A stretch of 64,000 nucleotides of DNA, taken from Xylanibacillus composti. GTDB taxonomy: Bacteria > Bacillota > Bacilli > Paenibacillales > K13. Position numbers and translations under genes: made by a program. Below the pieces are notes generated by a model. It ran no database searches and was not told the DNA's origin. It worked only from the letters and a program-made list of their open reading frames with translations. The stretch is from NCBI RefSeq assembly GCF_018403685.1, contig NZ_BOVK01000018.1:1-64000 (forward strand), written 5' to 3'. The first letter of the stretch is position 1. Each line of letters begins with the position of its first letter. This document shows, in pieces, positions 17,443 through 25,698 of this stretch.

Positions 17443-17480
17443 CGGCGCCGCTGGCATCTGCGTTCCATAGAGCAGAAAGA

Positions 17481-17507
17481 AGACTTCTCCATGCGGAGGT
17501 CTTTTTT
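17481..17507 (+). terminator. rho-independent terminator
   Basis: AGAC-TT-CTCC, ATGC loop, GGAG-GTCT, then TTTTTTC. Follows the rlmN-like gene. Confidence 0.65.
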
Positions 17508-17895
17508 CTTTGCCTGACCTGGTCGCAGACGCTATTGGCAAGTATCCGCCGAAGTCGGTGGTGGACGAATGGGGCAGTTCAAGCACGCATCAAGCTGTAA
17601 ACACTCCCGGCATCTGCCAGCATTCATCGAAGCCTGCGTAGAAGCCTCAGTCTCCGAAGCAACCCTGCCAGCGGTTCGGCAGACGTCACTCTCGTTGATG
17701 CCACCCTGCACATGCAGCATGTAAAATGGGTCAAAAGTAAAAAACGCTGCAGCCGACACAGATACCTGAAGTCTCTTGCACTGCAGGACGCAAAAACCAG
17801 TAGTACGAGGACATGAGGCGGAACCCGCTGGAATGAGCGGTTGAATATGCAGGTTGCTCGCATAGCGAAGAGGCGTTGATCATAGGGCTTGTCAT

Positions 17896-18092
17896 TCTAA
17901 CGGAAATGACAACCCTTATTTCCCCGAAAACAGCGCGTTCTAAATTCTAACGGAAGCAGGAGACCTTAATCACGGCAAACTATCGGGTAATCGTCCAATT
18001 GAAGCGCAATAGTGCCTCCCAGTTCCGTTAAAATGAAAAAACGCCTGAATCCACTGCGATAGCGTCTCTCACTTCCGTTAGCGGTTAGATTC
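17896..18092. repeat. CTAACGGAA dispersed inverted repeat cluster, first locus
   Basis: Two forward units (TTCTAACGGAA near 17896, and again near 17944 followed by GGAGACCTTAA) face two reverse units ending in TTCCGTTA near 18030 and 18084, each preceded by AGYGYCTC. The same four-unit layout occurs at 20.93-21.12 kb. The gap 17508-18157 has no supported gene. Confidence 0.7.
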
Positions 18093-18157
18093 GAACACAG
18101 TTGCTCCGACACAGCGGACATGATCAACGGTGATCGGCTCGTGCTGTTCGGTTCGCT

Positions 18158-18781
18158 CTATCGTTTCTCCACAGAGAAGCGCAGTACGGTCTTCCGCTTG
18201 TAGGGAGCCGTTTTACGCGGATCGGACAGATAGATTTCGCGGTGCGTGAGGCTGGTGCGGACGTAGCCCTGTTGCTCGCAGAAGGCTTCCATCCTGGCAA
18301 AGCTAGCGGGTTCTTCATCATAGCTGCCGATGTGCATCATTTGGCAGCTGAGGCCGTCCGCTACTTCGCTGAACACAATATCGTCCAAGCGGGGGTTGGT
18401 CTTCTTGGCCTTCGTCTGTTCTAGATACCGTGTGAAAAGCGCTTCGTTCATGAAATCTGGCTGGCGAATCATCAGCGTGTAGCGAAGATTGCTCTTGTCC
18501 GTCGCTGGCTTGGCATAATCGATCAAATCCCATATCCCTTCAAGGGGGAAGACGGTGTAGGCATAGTAGCCTGCCGGCACGTTGTCGCTCTTGTAAGACA
18601 TCTTCACCGCATAGCTCATGCTGTACAACGCCTCGGTCGCTTGGGCGAATGGCTCGGTATTCGGATCGCCCTCTCCCTGCAGGATGAAATAGGGCATAGG
18701 CCCCACCTCGAGGATTTCCGGAGAAGTGCCGGGCACATATAAATGCTTGAAATCTTTTTTATAATCCACTTTCTTCGACAT
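18158..18781 (-). CDS. GyrI-like small-molecule-binding domain protein
   Basis: 207 aa stand-alone GyrI-like (SRA/AraC effector-binding fold) protein: SKKVDYKKDFKHLYVPGTSP at the start, then EVGPMPYFILQGEGDPN, then a second half ending HREIYLSDPRKTAPYKRKT. No DNA-binding domain is attached. Related proteins bind lipophilic cations or act as hydrolases of small toxins; the function here is unknown. I chose ATG 18781 with AAGGAG 8 nt upstream; a longer frame reaches 18835. Confidence 0.8.
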   Translation of the reverse strand: MSKKVDYKKDFKHLYVPGTSPEILEVGPMPYFILQGEGDPNTEPFAQATEALYSMSYAVKMSYKSDNVPAGYYAYTVFPLEGIWDLIDYAKPATDKSNLRYTLMIRQPDFMNEALFTRYLEQTKAKKTNPRLDDIVFSEVADGLSCQMMHIGSYDEEPASFARMEAFCEQQGYVRTSLTHREIYLSDPRKTAPYKRKTVLRFSVEKR

Positions 18782-18991
18782 GACCATTTCTCCTTGGCAT
18801 CGTTTATCACGATAGTACCAGAGGGAATATGACAAGAGTGCGTCATATTATCAATAGAATCCAACCGCCATTCGAACACAAAATGGCCGACTTTGACGCC
18901 AACGAATCAGAGCCAATTCTTGACTTTTTCCAGCGCAGCCTTCTCCCGTCTGGATTGTTCCACTAGAAGCAGACGAGGATTCTCCTCCCCG

Positions 18992-19489
18992 TCAGGATTG
19001 GTCTCTCAGGAAGTCAACGAGAAATCCATCTCGTCCGGTTTGGCTAAAGAGCCAATCCACGCCATAGTGTGAGAAAATGCCAGCCAAGATGGACCACGCC
19101 ACAATACTGGCGGTCATCCAGATGCCGACGAGCCTCTTCGTTCCGCCGAAGCTCATGGCGAGCATCGCTCCCAGATGGCTGCCGATCAGAAACGGAGAGA
19201 TGATGGCCAATCCGGGCAGCCCGTACTTCTTCCAAATTTGCGCGGCCCTCTTATGGCGCTTGCCTTCAGCAGCCTGTCCCTTGCTGGCTTGCCGTCTTGC
19301 CCGCCATTGCTTGAATTTGTCAATCAGTAAGATCAGCAGCCAGATCGTCGCCAGATTGCCGAGCAAGGCTACGATCGTCACATTCAGTGCGGGCAGGCCT
19401 GCTGCCACGCCTATGGGGATGACGCCGACAACCTCGAGAAATGGCGTCGCGGCCAATAGAAAGACGGCCAAGTATACTAGAAACAGCAT
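18992..19489 (-). CDS. small multidrug export family membrane protein
   Basis: 165 aa with hydrophobic helices at about 1-22, 35-57, 92-118 and 123-147. The pattern TPFLEVVGVIPIGVAAGLP plus LLGNLATIW, and later KYGLPGLAIISPFLIGSHLG, matches the Sm_multidrug_ex (COG2426) family. That family carries a drug-export label, but its transport activity is poorly tested. A basic linker (KQWRARRQASKG) divides the halves. It lies 7 nt downstream of the membrane protein gene at 19497-19943, so it is probably the third gene of a leftward operon begun by the HTH regulator. Confidence 0.75.
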   Translation of the reverse strand: MLFLVYLAVFLLAATPFLEVVGVIPIGVAAGLPALNVTIVALLGNLATIWLLILLIDKFKQWRARRQASKGQAAEGKRHKRAAQIWKKYGLPGLAIISPFLIGSHLGAMLAMSFGGTKRLVGIWMTASIVAWSILAGIFSHYGVDWLFSQTGRDGFLVDFLRDQS

Positions 19490-19496
19490 CGAAACA

Positions 19497-19943
19497 TCAA
19501 CCTTTCTCCTGTTGGAGGTATTTTCTTATTTCCCGCCAGTAAATCCAATATTGACATCCTCCCAATACGAACAGCATCAAGAGCGGCATGAACGAATAGG
19601 AATGGAAGACGGCGATAAGCAGTGCGCCGGCAGGAATAGCGAAATAGTAAAACATATATACTTTGCGGCAGGCTTGCAGCGTTATCCACTTCATGCCTTC
19701 GTCTTCTTCCTTGAACTCGTAGGGCGTCCAGCTTAACAAGCTGAGCTTGTTGTGCGGATGGCGCCGATTATGGATCAGCACGAGAATTATAAATAGCGTG
19801 ATAAGAAGCAGAGCGCCAAGCTTCACCCAGGGGCGATAAGGCTCCAAAGAGGGCGGTGCGATAAAGTGCATCCACAAGAGCCCGATGGTCAAGGCAAGGA
19901 TGGCGAGCGCCGTAAATGGTGAGCGAATCATTCGACTAAGCAT
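19497..19943 (-). CDS. four-helix membrane protein of unknown function
   Basis: 148 aa, not recognised as a named family. Helices are seen at about residues 10-30, 40-58, 95-112 and 115-132, with a cytoplasmic stretch (RRHPHNKLSLLSWTPYEFKE) between pairs. It overlaps the upstream HTH gene by 8 nt. Small Xre-type regulators paired with membrane proteins like this are common in Bacillota and usually act as a regulator plus its membrane partner. Confidence 0.6.
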   Translation of the reverse strand: MLSRMIRSPFTALAILALTIGLLWMHFIAPPSLEPYRPWVKLGALLLITLFIILVLIHNRRHPHNKLSLLSWTPYEFKEEDEGMKWITLQACRKVYMFYYFAIPAGALLIAVFHSYSFMPLLMLFVLGGCQYWIYWREIRKYLQQEKG

Positions 19944-20163
19944 GCTTTCCCTTTCCCCCCTCCTGCTGGTCGCTTAGCCAGAACACCTCTTCGACCGATG
20001 TCTGAAAGGCTTTGGCCAATTTGAGCGCGAGTGTAACGGATGGAGCATAGTCGCCTTTCTCGATCAGCCCGACCGTTTGTCGGGTAATGCCTACCAGATC
20101 GGCCAAATCGGATTGTGACAGTTTGTAGCGTGCTCGCAGTTCGCGTACCTTATTCTCCAGCAT
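19936..20163 (-). CDS. Xre-family HTH regulator
   Basis: 75 aa, almost all helix-turn-helix: KVRELRARYKLSQSDLADLV, then GITRQTVGLIEKGDYAPSVT, then the dimer helix region. Of the YgzD/HipB-like compact type. ATG 20163 follows AAAGGAA. First gene of a leftward operon with two membrane proteins; probably autoregulated through the repeats overlapping its promoter. Confidence 0.88.
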   Translation of the reverse strand: MLENKVRELRARYKLSQSDLADLVGITRQTVGLIEKGDYAPSVTLALKLAKAFQTSVEEVFWLSDQQEGGKGKHA

Positions 20164-20197
20164 GGCGCAACGATTCCTTTCTTCATCATCATCATGA

Positions 20198-20238
20198 ATT
20201 GTAAATGATCTCCGTCAAAATGTAAAGGATCATTTGCA
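20198..20238 (-). promoter_or_regulatory. promoter and operator of the HTH operon
   Basis: On the minus strand TTTACA (20226-20221), 17-bp spacer, TACAAT (20203-20198). The -35 box lies inside the imperfect palindrome TGTAAAGGATCATTTGCA (20221-20238; 14 of 18 positions symmetric). A second half site, TGTAAATGATC, covers the -10 region at 20200-20210. This suits autorepression by the small HTH protein. Confidence 0.6.
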
Positions 20239-20422
20239 TTTTGACTACTATGATTTGCATATTTGGATTAGACAATTGAGTTGTGGCTTGAGTTGTGACT
20301 AAGGCAGAAGGTCAAACAAATAGCTGTCAGAAATATGTCCCTATGCTATATTGATCACAAGAGACAACGCAAGCGAACGATGGCGGTAATAAGCGAAAAA
20401 ACGGTAACTGGGAGAGAATTGG

Positions 20423-20788
20423 ATGCAGGTGAAACGAATAGTTGCCAATATCGCTACTTCAGACATTGCAGCAGCGAAAACATTCTACCGGGATGTGCTG
20501 GGACTCGAATTGTGGATGGATTTCGGCTGGATCGCCACCTATGGGGTGCAGCAAGAGATGAAGGGGCAGATCAGCTTCGCCTCGCAAGGAGGTTCGGATA
20601 CGCCTGTACCGGACCTGTCCATTGAAGTGGACGACCTCGACGAGGCTCTCGCGCGCATGCGGCATGCCGGATTTGAGGTCACATACGGGCCCGTGCAGGA
20701 GCCTTGGGGAGTTCGGCGATTTTATGTGCGCGATCCGTTCGGCAAGCTGGTGAATATTTTATCGCATGCCATCGAGCGGAGGGAATAA
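20423..20788 (+). CDS. VOC (glyoxalase/bleomycin resistance) family protein
   Basis: 121 aa, two beta-alpha-beta-beta-beta units of the vicinal oxygen chelate fold: VKRIVANIATSDIAAAKTFY, then YRDVLGLELWMDFGW, then the second half DLSIEVDDLDEALARMRHAG and GVRRFYVRDPFGKLVNIL. Members are glyoxalase-like enzymes, dioxygenases or drug-binding proteins; the sequence does not say which. ATG 20423 follows GGGAGAG. Single gene. Confidence 0.85.
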   Translation: MQVKRIVANIATSDIAAAKTFYRDVLGLELWMDFGWIATYGVQQEMKGQISFASQGGSDTPVPDLSIEVDDLDEALARMRHAGFEVTYGPVQEPWGVRRFYVRDPFGKLVNILSHAIERRE

Positions 20789-20932
20789 GCGATGGCATAA
20801 GGAGATGTTCCGGCTGGATGCTGTTGACATAACACCGTATTGGGAGGGGATAGACTATGCAGTTGGGGAGCGGGGTACGAGGCGGTAGGTAGAAGCTCGG
20901 CTTGCGTCGGTCGTCATGGTTACATTCGGCTA

Positions 20933-21116
20933 ACGGAACTGAGCGACACTAATAGGCCGCTTTTATTAAAAATGGAACGCTAACGGAACGGACAGACCTT
21001 AACGCGGTTAAAATGCTGGGGAATGGCCGCAAGTGGGCGGAATAGCGTCTCCTAGTTCCGTTAGAATTCCAAATGCCTCTAAATCAACCACATAGCGTCT
21101 CCTGGTTCCGTTAGAG
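20933..21116. repeat. CTAACGGAA dispersed inverted repeat cluster, second locus
   Basis: Forward units CTAACGGAAC near 20934 and 20993 (the second followed by GGACAGACCTTAA) face reverse units ATAGCGTCTCCTAGTTCCG near 21042 and ATAGCGTCTCCTGGTTCCG near 21092, each ending TTAG. The reverse units are the complement of the forward ones, and the forward-forward-reverse-reverse layout matches the locus at 17.9 kb. No gene is supported between 20789 and 21395. Confidence 0.75.
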
Positions 21117-21395
21117 CAGAGTGGAGGTATAGCCGAGGAGTTATTCAGCAGAAATAACGGGCAAAAGTTCGGCGTGCTGCATGCAAGGAAACGACAGGCT
21201 TCAGAAGGATAGTTGTGGGGAGGGAGCTAATGAGTAGAAGGAGAGGGGGGGCGCAGTGAGCAAGGATGAGCATGCTGGCAGAATAGTCCTGCCCTGATCC
21301 ATGCACACTATAGGGCATGCTGGCCAAGCATGACATACCGGATCTTTACGTACCTATTTACATAAAGACGTTTGGAAGAAAGAAGGGATATGCCT

Positions 21396-22778
21396 ATGTC
21401 ATCCAGCAGGAAGATCCCGCATGCAGATCGCTTTACGCGGCAGCAGGTTCTGAAGTTTTTGATCCCGTCGCTTGCCGGGGTTTTGCTGTTCATGGTCCCG
21501 CTGCCTTATAACGAAGGCCTGACGATTCCGGTTGCATGGCTGGCCAAAGGATTTGAGGCGCTGTTGGGCGGGGCGTTGCCGTTCATCGCAGTAGTCCTGA
21601 TGGGTGTCGCTTTATTCGGTTCTTTGGCGTACGCGTTCGGCGGCCTAAGGAAAAATCGGAAGCACGCGCTGCTGCGCAAGCTGTTCGCTGTAAGTCCGCT
21701 CCTTCTGCTGGCTCGTATGCTAGGGTTTCTCTTCGCTCTGCTCACCCTCCTCGAGTGGGGGCCGGAATGGCTGATTTCCGAAGATACGGGCGGACTTTTG
21801 CTGGAAAGCTTGCTTCCGTTGTTGATCGCAGTGTTCTTGTTCGCCGGATTTTTCTTGCCGCTGCTGATGAACTTCGGGCTCTTGGAACTATGCGGTGCGT
21901 TGATGTCGAGGATTATGCGTCCTGTCTTCACCCTGCCCGGCCGCTCCTCCATCGACTGTGTGGCCTCCTGGATCGGCGACGGCACGATCGGGGTCCTGAT
22001 GACCAACAAGCAGTATGAGGAAGGCTATTATACGCAGCGGGAAGCGGCGGTCATCGGGACGACTTTTTCCGTCGTATCGCTCACGTTCAGCATCGTGGTG
22101 CTGGCCGAGCTGGGCCTGGAGCATCTGCTTATGCCATATTACCTGACAATCGTGATTACAGGCTTCGTGCTGGCGCTTGTCATGCCGCGCATTCCGCCGC
22201 TGTCCCGCAAGCCGGATACATACATCAGCGAAGCGGCGGGCTCGCGGGAGTCGGGGACGCCGGAGAATACGAGCGCCTGGCGTTGGGGCTGGTCGCTTGC
22301 TGTGCGCAAAGCACAGGACCCGGACAATCGGCTCACAAGCTTTGCCAAAAGCGGGATGAGCAATGTGCTGGACATGTGGCTTGGCGTGCTGCCCATTGTG
22401 ATGACGCTTGGCACGATTTCCCTCATTCTTGCGGAATATACGCCGCTGTTCCGCTGGCTCGGCGCGCCTTTCGTGCCGCTTCTGGAGTGGATGCAGGTGC
22501 CGGAGGCGGCTGCGGCGGCGCAAACCATGGTCGTCGGTTTCGCAGACATGTTTCTGCCCGCTATTCTGGGCAGCAGCATCGAAAGCGAGCTAACGAGGTT
22601 CGTGATAGCCAGCCTGTCGGTCACGCAGCTGATCTATATGTCAGAGGTGGGGGGGGCTGCTGCTGGGATCGAAATTGCCGATCGGCTTAAAGGATTTGAT
22701 CCTGATTTTTGTGCTGCGCACCCTCATCGCGCTGCCCATCATTGTCCTGATGGCCCATTGGCTGCTGTAAAGGGTTGA
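21396..22778 (+). CDS. YjiH-family membrane protein, C-terminus frameshifted at a G8 tract
   Basis: About 460 aa, a multi-helix inner membrane protein of the YjiH family with nucleoside-recognition (gate) type domains; transport is assumed but the substrate is unknown. Helices start at FLIPSLAGVLLFMVPLPYN and recur along the chain. As written, the last 40 residues turn hydrophilic (HPHRAAHHCPDGP). The switch follows eight G at 22649-22656. With seven G the frame reads LLLGSKLPIGLKDLILIFVL, then RTLIALPIIVLMAHWLL, with a stop at 22768-22770, exactly as expected for the family's last helix. I chose ATG 21396 with AAGG 9 nt upstream. Confidence 0.75.
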   Translation: MSSSRKIPHADRFTRQQVLKFLIPSLAGVLLFMVPLPYNEGLTIPVAWLAKGFEALLGGALPFIAVVLMGVALFGSLAYAFGGLRKNRKHALLRKLFAVSPLLLLARMLGFLFALLTLLEWGPEWLISEDTGGLLLESLLPLLIAVFLFAGFFLPLLMNFGLLELCGALMSRIMRPVFTLPGRSSIDCVASWIGDGTIGVLMTNKQYEEGYYTQREAAVIGTTFSVVSLTFSIVVLAELGLEHLLMPYYLTIVITGFVLALVMPRIPPLSRKPDTYISEAAGSRESGTPENTSAWRWGWSLAVRKAQDPDNRLTSFAKSGMSNVLDMWLGVLPIVMTLGTISLILAEYTPLFRWLGAPFVPLLEWMQVPEAAAAAQTMVVGFADMFLPAILGSSIESELTRFVIASLSVTQLIYMSEVGGAAAGIEIADRLKGFDPDFCAAHPHRAAHHCPDGPLAAVKG

Positions 22779-22822
22779 GAAGATAACGGATTGCAAAGAC
22801 GGAACCAGAGAGGATGCAGAAC

Positions 22823-23848
22823 ATGAGCAAGTTGTTTGCCCCATTCAAGCTGAAGGGATTGGAGCTGAAGAACCGCGTCGTCATGGCGCCAATGTGCCAA
22901 TACTCGGTCACAGCCGAAGACGGCAGGCCGAATGATTGGCATTATGTCCACTATGTCAGCCGCGCAGTTGGCGGCACCGGTCTCATCATCATGGAAATGA
23001 CAGACGTGGAGCCGGATGGACGCATTACGAATCGCGATCTCGGTTTATGGTCGGATGACCAGACCCCGGCTTTCGCGAGAATAATCGAAAGCGTCCAGGC
23101 GAGCGGGGCCAAGGTTGGCATTCAGATCGCCCATGCGGGACGCAAAGCCGAAGATGCTGCGGAGCCCGTGGCGCCATCGGCGATTCCTTTCCCTGGAGAG
23201 GCCTACAAGACGCCCCGCGCGCTTTCGACTGAAGAAGTGAAGCAGATGGTCCGCAAGTTCGGGGATACGGCGCGCAGGGCCGTACAGGCAGGGGTCGATA
23301 TGCTGGAGCTGCATGGTGCGCACGGCTACCTGATTCATCAATTTCAATCGGCCTTGACCAATAAGCGGGACGATGAATATGGACAAGATTTGGCGCGCTT
23401 TGGATGTGAGGTGATTGAAGCCGTGAAGCGGGAAATGCCGGCGGACATGCCGTTGGTATTCCGGATTTCCGCAGTCGAGTATGCAGACGGCGGCTATGAC
23501 ATCGATCATGCGATTGCGCTGTGCCGAGCGTATCGGGAGGCAGGCGTAGACGCCTTCCATGTCAGCTCTGGCGGAGAAGGCTTGCCTGGAACCCGCAAGC
23601 CGGGCAGTTACCCGGGCTATCAAGTCCCGTTCGCCCGCAGCATTCGGGAAGCGCTGCAGGTCCCAGTTATTGCGGTTGGCCGTCTGGAAGATCCGGCACT
23701 GGCCGAGGCCGTGTTGGGTTGCGAGGATGCTGATCTCATCGCGATTGCCCGCGGCATGCTGCGGGACCCGTACTGGGCAACACATGCCGCGATAGCATTA
23801 AAAAGCGATCGAACCGAAATTCCTCAGCAGTATGAACGCGGGTATTAA
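22823..23848 (+). CDS. namA: NADPH dehydrogenase, old yellow enzyme family (YqjM/NamA-like)
   Basis: 341 aa FMN-dependent ene-reductase that reduces activated C=C bonds and may answer oxidative or electrophile stress. The YqjM hallmarks are the redox-tuning Cys in VVMAPMCQYSV, the substrate-binding pair in LHGAHGYLIHQF, and the QIAHAGRKA strand. ATG 22823 has GAGAGG 9 nt upstream; the ATG 9 nt earlier is too close. It follows yjiH by about 50 nt and may be co-transcribed. A strong bidirectional terminator follows. Confidence 0.92.
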   Translation: MSKLFAPFKLKGLELKNRVVMAPMCQYSVTAEDGRPNDWHYVHYVSRAVGGTGLIIMEMTDVEPDGRITNRDLGLWSDDQTPAFARIIESVQASGAKVGIQIAHAGRKAEDAAEPVAPSAIPFPGEAYKTPRALSTEEVKQMVRKFGDTARRAVQAGVDMLELHGAHGYLIHQFQSALTNKRDDEYGQDLARFGCEVIEAVKREMPADMPLVFRISAVEYADGGYDIDHAIALCRAYREAGVDAFHVSSGGEGLPGTRKPGSYPGYQVPFARSIREALQVPVIAVGRLEDPALAEAVLGCEDADLIAIARGMLRDPYWATHAAIALKSDRTEIPQQYERGY

Positions 23849-23885
23849 CGCGTGCCCTGCTCATTGCGAATTCCGCATGAAGACC

Positions 23886-23935
23886 AAAACGCCTCGCGAC
23901 AGCTGCCAAGGCAGCTTTGTCGGAGGCGTTGTTTT
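23886..23935. terminator. bidirectional rho-independent terminator
   Basis: AAAACGCCTC..GACAGCTGCC pairs across AA with GGCAGCTTTGTC..GAGGCGTTGTTTT. The long stem ends in A/T tracts on both sides. It serves namA (rightwards) and the broken secreted-protein gene (leftwards). Confidence 0.75.
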
Positions 23936-24566
23936 ATAACACGAGAAACCCATTCCATAACGTCGCCCGTTTCGATCTGGAAGAATGCTCGGGAAAATTG
24001 CGGCGCATACTGGCGCTGCCATTCCGCCTTGCCGTCTGCACTCACTTTAACGAGGCCGAGTTGACTCTGGCCTGTTCGCAGCCCGGCGATAAAGCCGCCG
24101 TCCATGCCTGCTGCTACCTGCGAAACATACAGATAGGAGTGAGGCTGTCCTACTCCTGGCTGCAGCCGTATCTGTTCCACCGGCTCGCCATCCTCTGAGA
24201 TTCTGGTCAGCACCGGCTGCTCGCCGGCAGCGGAACCGATATCATTCGGCAGAATATAGCCATCGGCAATCTCGGCAACGGACCATATCCGCTCATAGCC
24301 TTTCTCGTAAACGTGCTGCCATTCGAAATGGCCGTCCGCATCAACCTTAACCATAATGGCTTGCACGCCTTCTTCATCGGACAAATAGTTCCAGTTGCAA
24401 TCCAGCCGCCGCTCGAAACGGCCTGCACACTGTGCGCGGCACTGCCAAAGGCAGGCTCGTCCGTATGTATCCACTGCTTGCTTACATTTGCTGCCTGCGC
24501 TGCCGGTGTCAGCGGACCCAGGCAGAGCAGCGCGGCTGCAGCTGTGCTTCGTACCCAATTGTTCAT
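23934..24566 (-). pseudogene. secreted repeat (beta-propeller-like) protein, frameshifted
   Basis: The ATG at 24566 (AGAGAGGAT upstream) opens a clear signal peptide MNNWVRSTAAAALLCLGPLT with an AQA cleavage site. The mature part continues to SSGGWIATG near 24400. There the frame fails, and the expected continuation (NYLSDEEGVQAIMVKVDADG, then IWSVAEIADGYILPN and LGLVKVSADGKAEWQ) is found in another frame. One missing A in GGAAC would join them. The repeats of the form VKVDADGHFEWQ..GG resemble outer-surface propeller-like lipoproteins. The 3' end is unclear because the frame runs into the terminator. It may be a real pseudogene or a sequencing error. Confidence 0.65.
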
Positions 24567-24748
24567 GCTGTCTATCCTCTCTGAGTTGTCTAATGATTAG
24601 GTTGCGAGCCCTTATCCATTGTACTGGATTCATGGACATTCGTCTGCTGTTGAATTGGAATGCACTCTTGTTTCGCATGAAGCTGGCAGCGGCAGGGCAA
24701 GTTATCTATGGATGGAAAAAAGTTGCTGGCTAACAGGAGGGTGCGACA

Positions 24749-25588
24749 ATGTTTTTTCATGTAAAAGAGCTGCAGTACAATGCCAAGCCGGATCGGCCGG
24801 ACCCGGTATATGCCAAGAAGCTTCAGGAAATACTGGGGGGTCAGTTTGGCGAAATCACGGTGATGATGCAGTACCTGTTCCAGGGGTTCAACTGTCGGGC
24901 GGAGGCCAAGTATCGGGATATGCTGCTGGATGTCGGGACCGAGGAAATGGCGCATGTCGAGATGATCGCTACAATGATTGCCCAGCTGCTCGATGGCGCG
25001 CCAGTCGACCAAGTGGAGCAGGCGGCGCAGAATCCGGCGGTCGGGGCCGTGCTCGGAGGAATGAATCCGCAGCACGTCATCGTATCAGGACTAGGCGCAA
25101 CGCCTACGGACAGCGTGGGCTATCCCTGGAATTCCAGGTATACGATAGCAAGCGGCAATTTGCTTGCCGACTTCCGCGCTAATCTGAATGCGGAATCGCA
25201 GGGCAGGCTTCAGGTGGTTAGGCTGTATGAGGAAACGACGGATCCCGGCGTACGGGATATGCTGTCCTTCCTGATCGCGCGGGATACGATGCACCAGAAC
25301 CAATGGATGGCTGCCATTGAGGAGCTGGAGCAGATCCAGAGCGCTGTCGTTCCTGCTTCCTTCCCGCAAAACCTGGAGTACCAGGAAGTATCGTATCAAT
25401 TCTTGGATTTCTCCAAAGGGGAGGAGAGCAAGCAAGGTCGTTGGGCGGCAGGCGCAAGCATGGACGGGCGCGGACAATTCGAATATGTGGCAGACCCGAT
25501 CGCCAGGGGACAGGTGCCCAAGCTTAATCCGGCGCCGGCTTTCGTGCATGCAACGCCAGGCATGGAACCCGTTGTAGCCAATCCGTAG
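24749..25588 (+). CDS. manganese catalase family protein
   Basis: 279 aa, non-haem dimanganese catalase that breaks down hydrogen peroxide. Metal ligands expected from the ferritin-like bundle are seen as Glu in GGQFGEITVMMQYLFQGF, the ExxH pair in EEMAHVEMIATMI, then Glu in LYEETTDP and His in ARDTMHQNQW. The C-terminal tail (KGEESKQGRWAAGASMDGRG) matches YdbD-type Mn catalases. ATG 24749 follows AGGAGGGTG. Bacillus relatives are often spore-associated, which suits its position just before the ger operon. Manganese supply could come from the mnt transporter. Confidence 0.9.
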   Translation: MFFHVKELQYNAKPDRPDPVYAKKLQEILGGQFGEITVMMQYLFQGFNCRAEAKYRDMLLDVGTEEMAHVEMIATMIAQLLDGAPVDQVEQAAQNPAVGAVLGGMNPQHVIVSGLGATPTDSVGYPWNSRYTIASGNLLADFRANLNAESQGRLQVVRLYEETTDPGVRDMLSFLIARDTMHQNQWMAAIEELEQIQSAVVPASFPQNLEYQEVSYQFLDFSKGEESKQGRWAAGASMDGRGQFEYVADPIARGQVPKLNPAPAFVHATPGMEPVVANP

Positions 25589-25698
25589 ACGGGAGAGAAG
25601 GCGCTTCCGCGGAAGTGCCTTCCTTCGTAGTCTTACACCTGGACAATAGGGGCTCATAGAACCGACTAGCCGATTACGGATGGTGAGGAGGAAACCTC

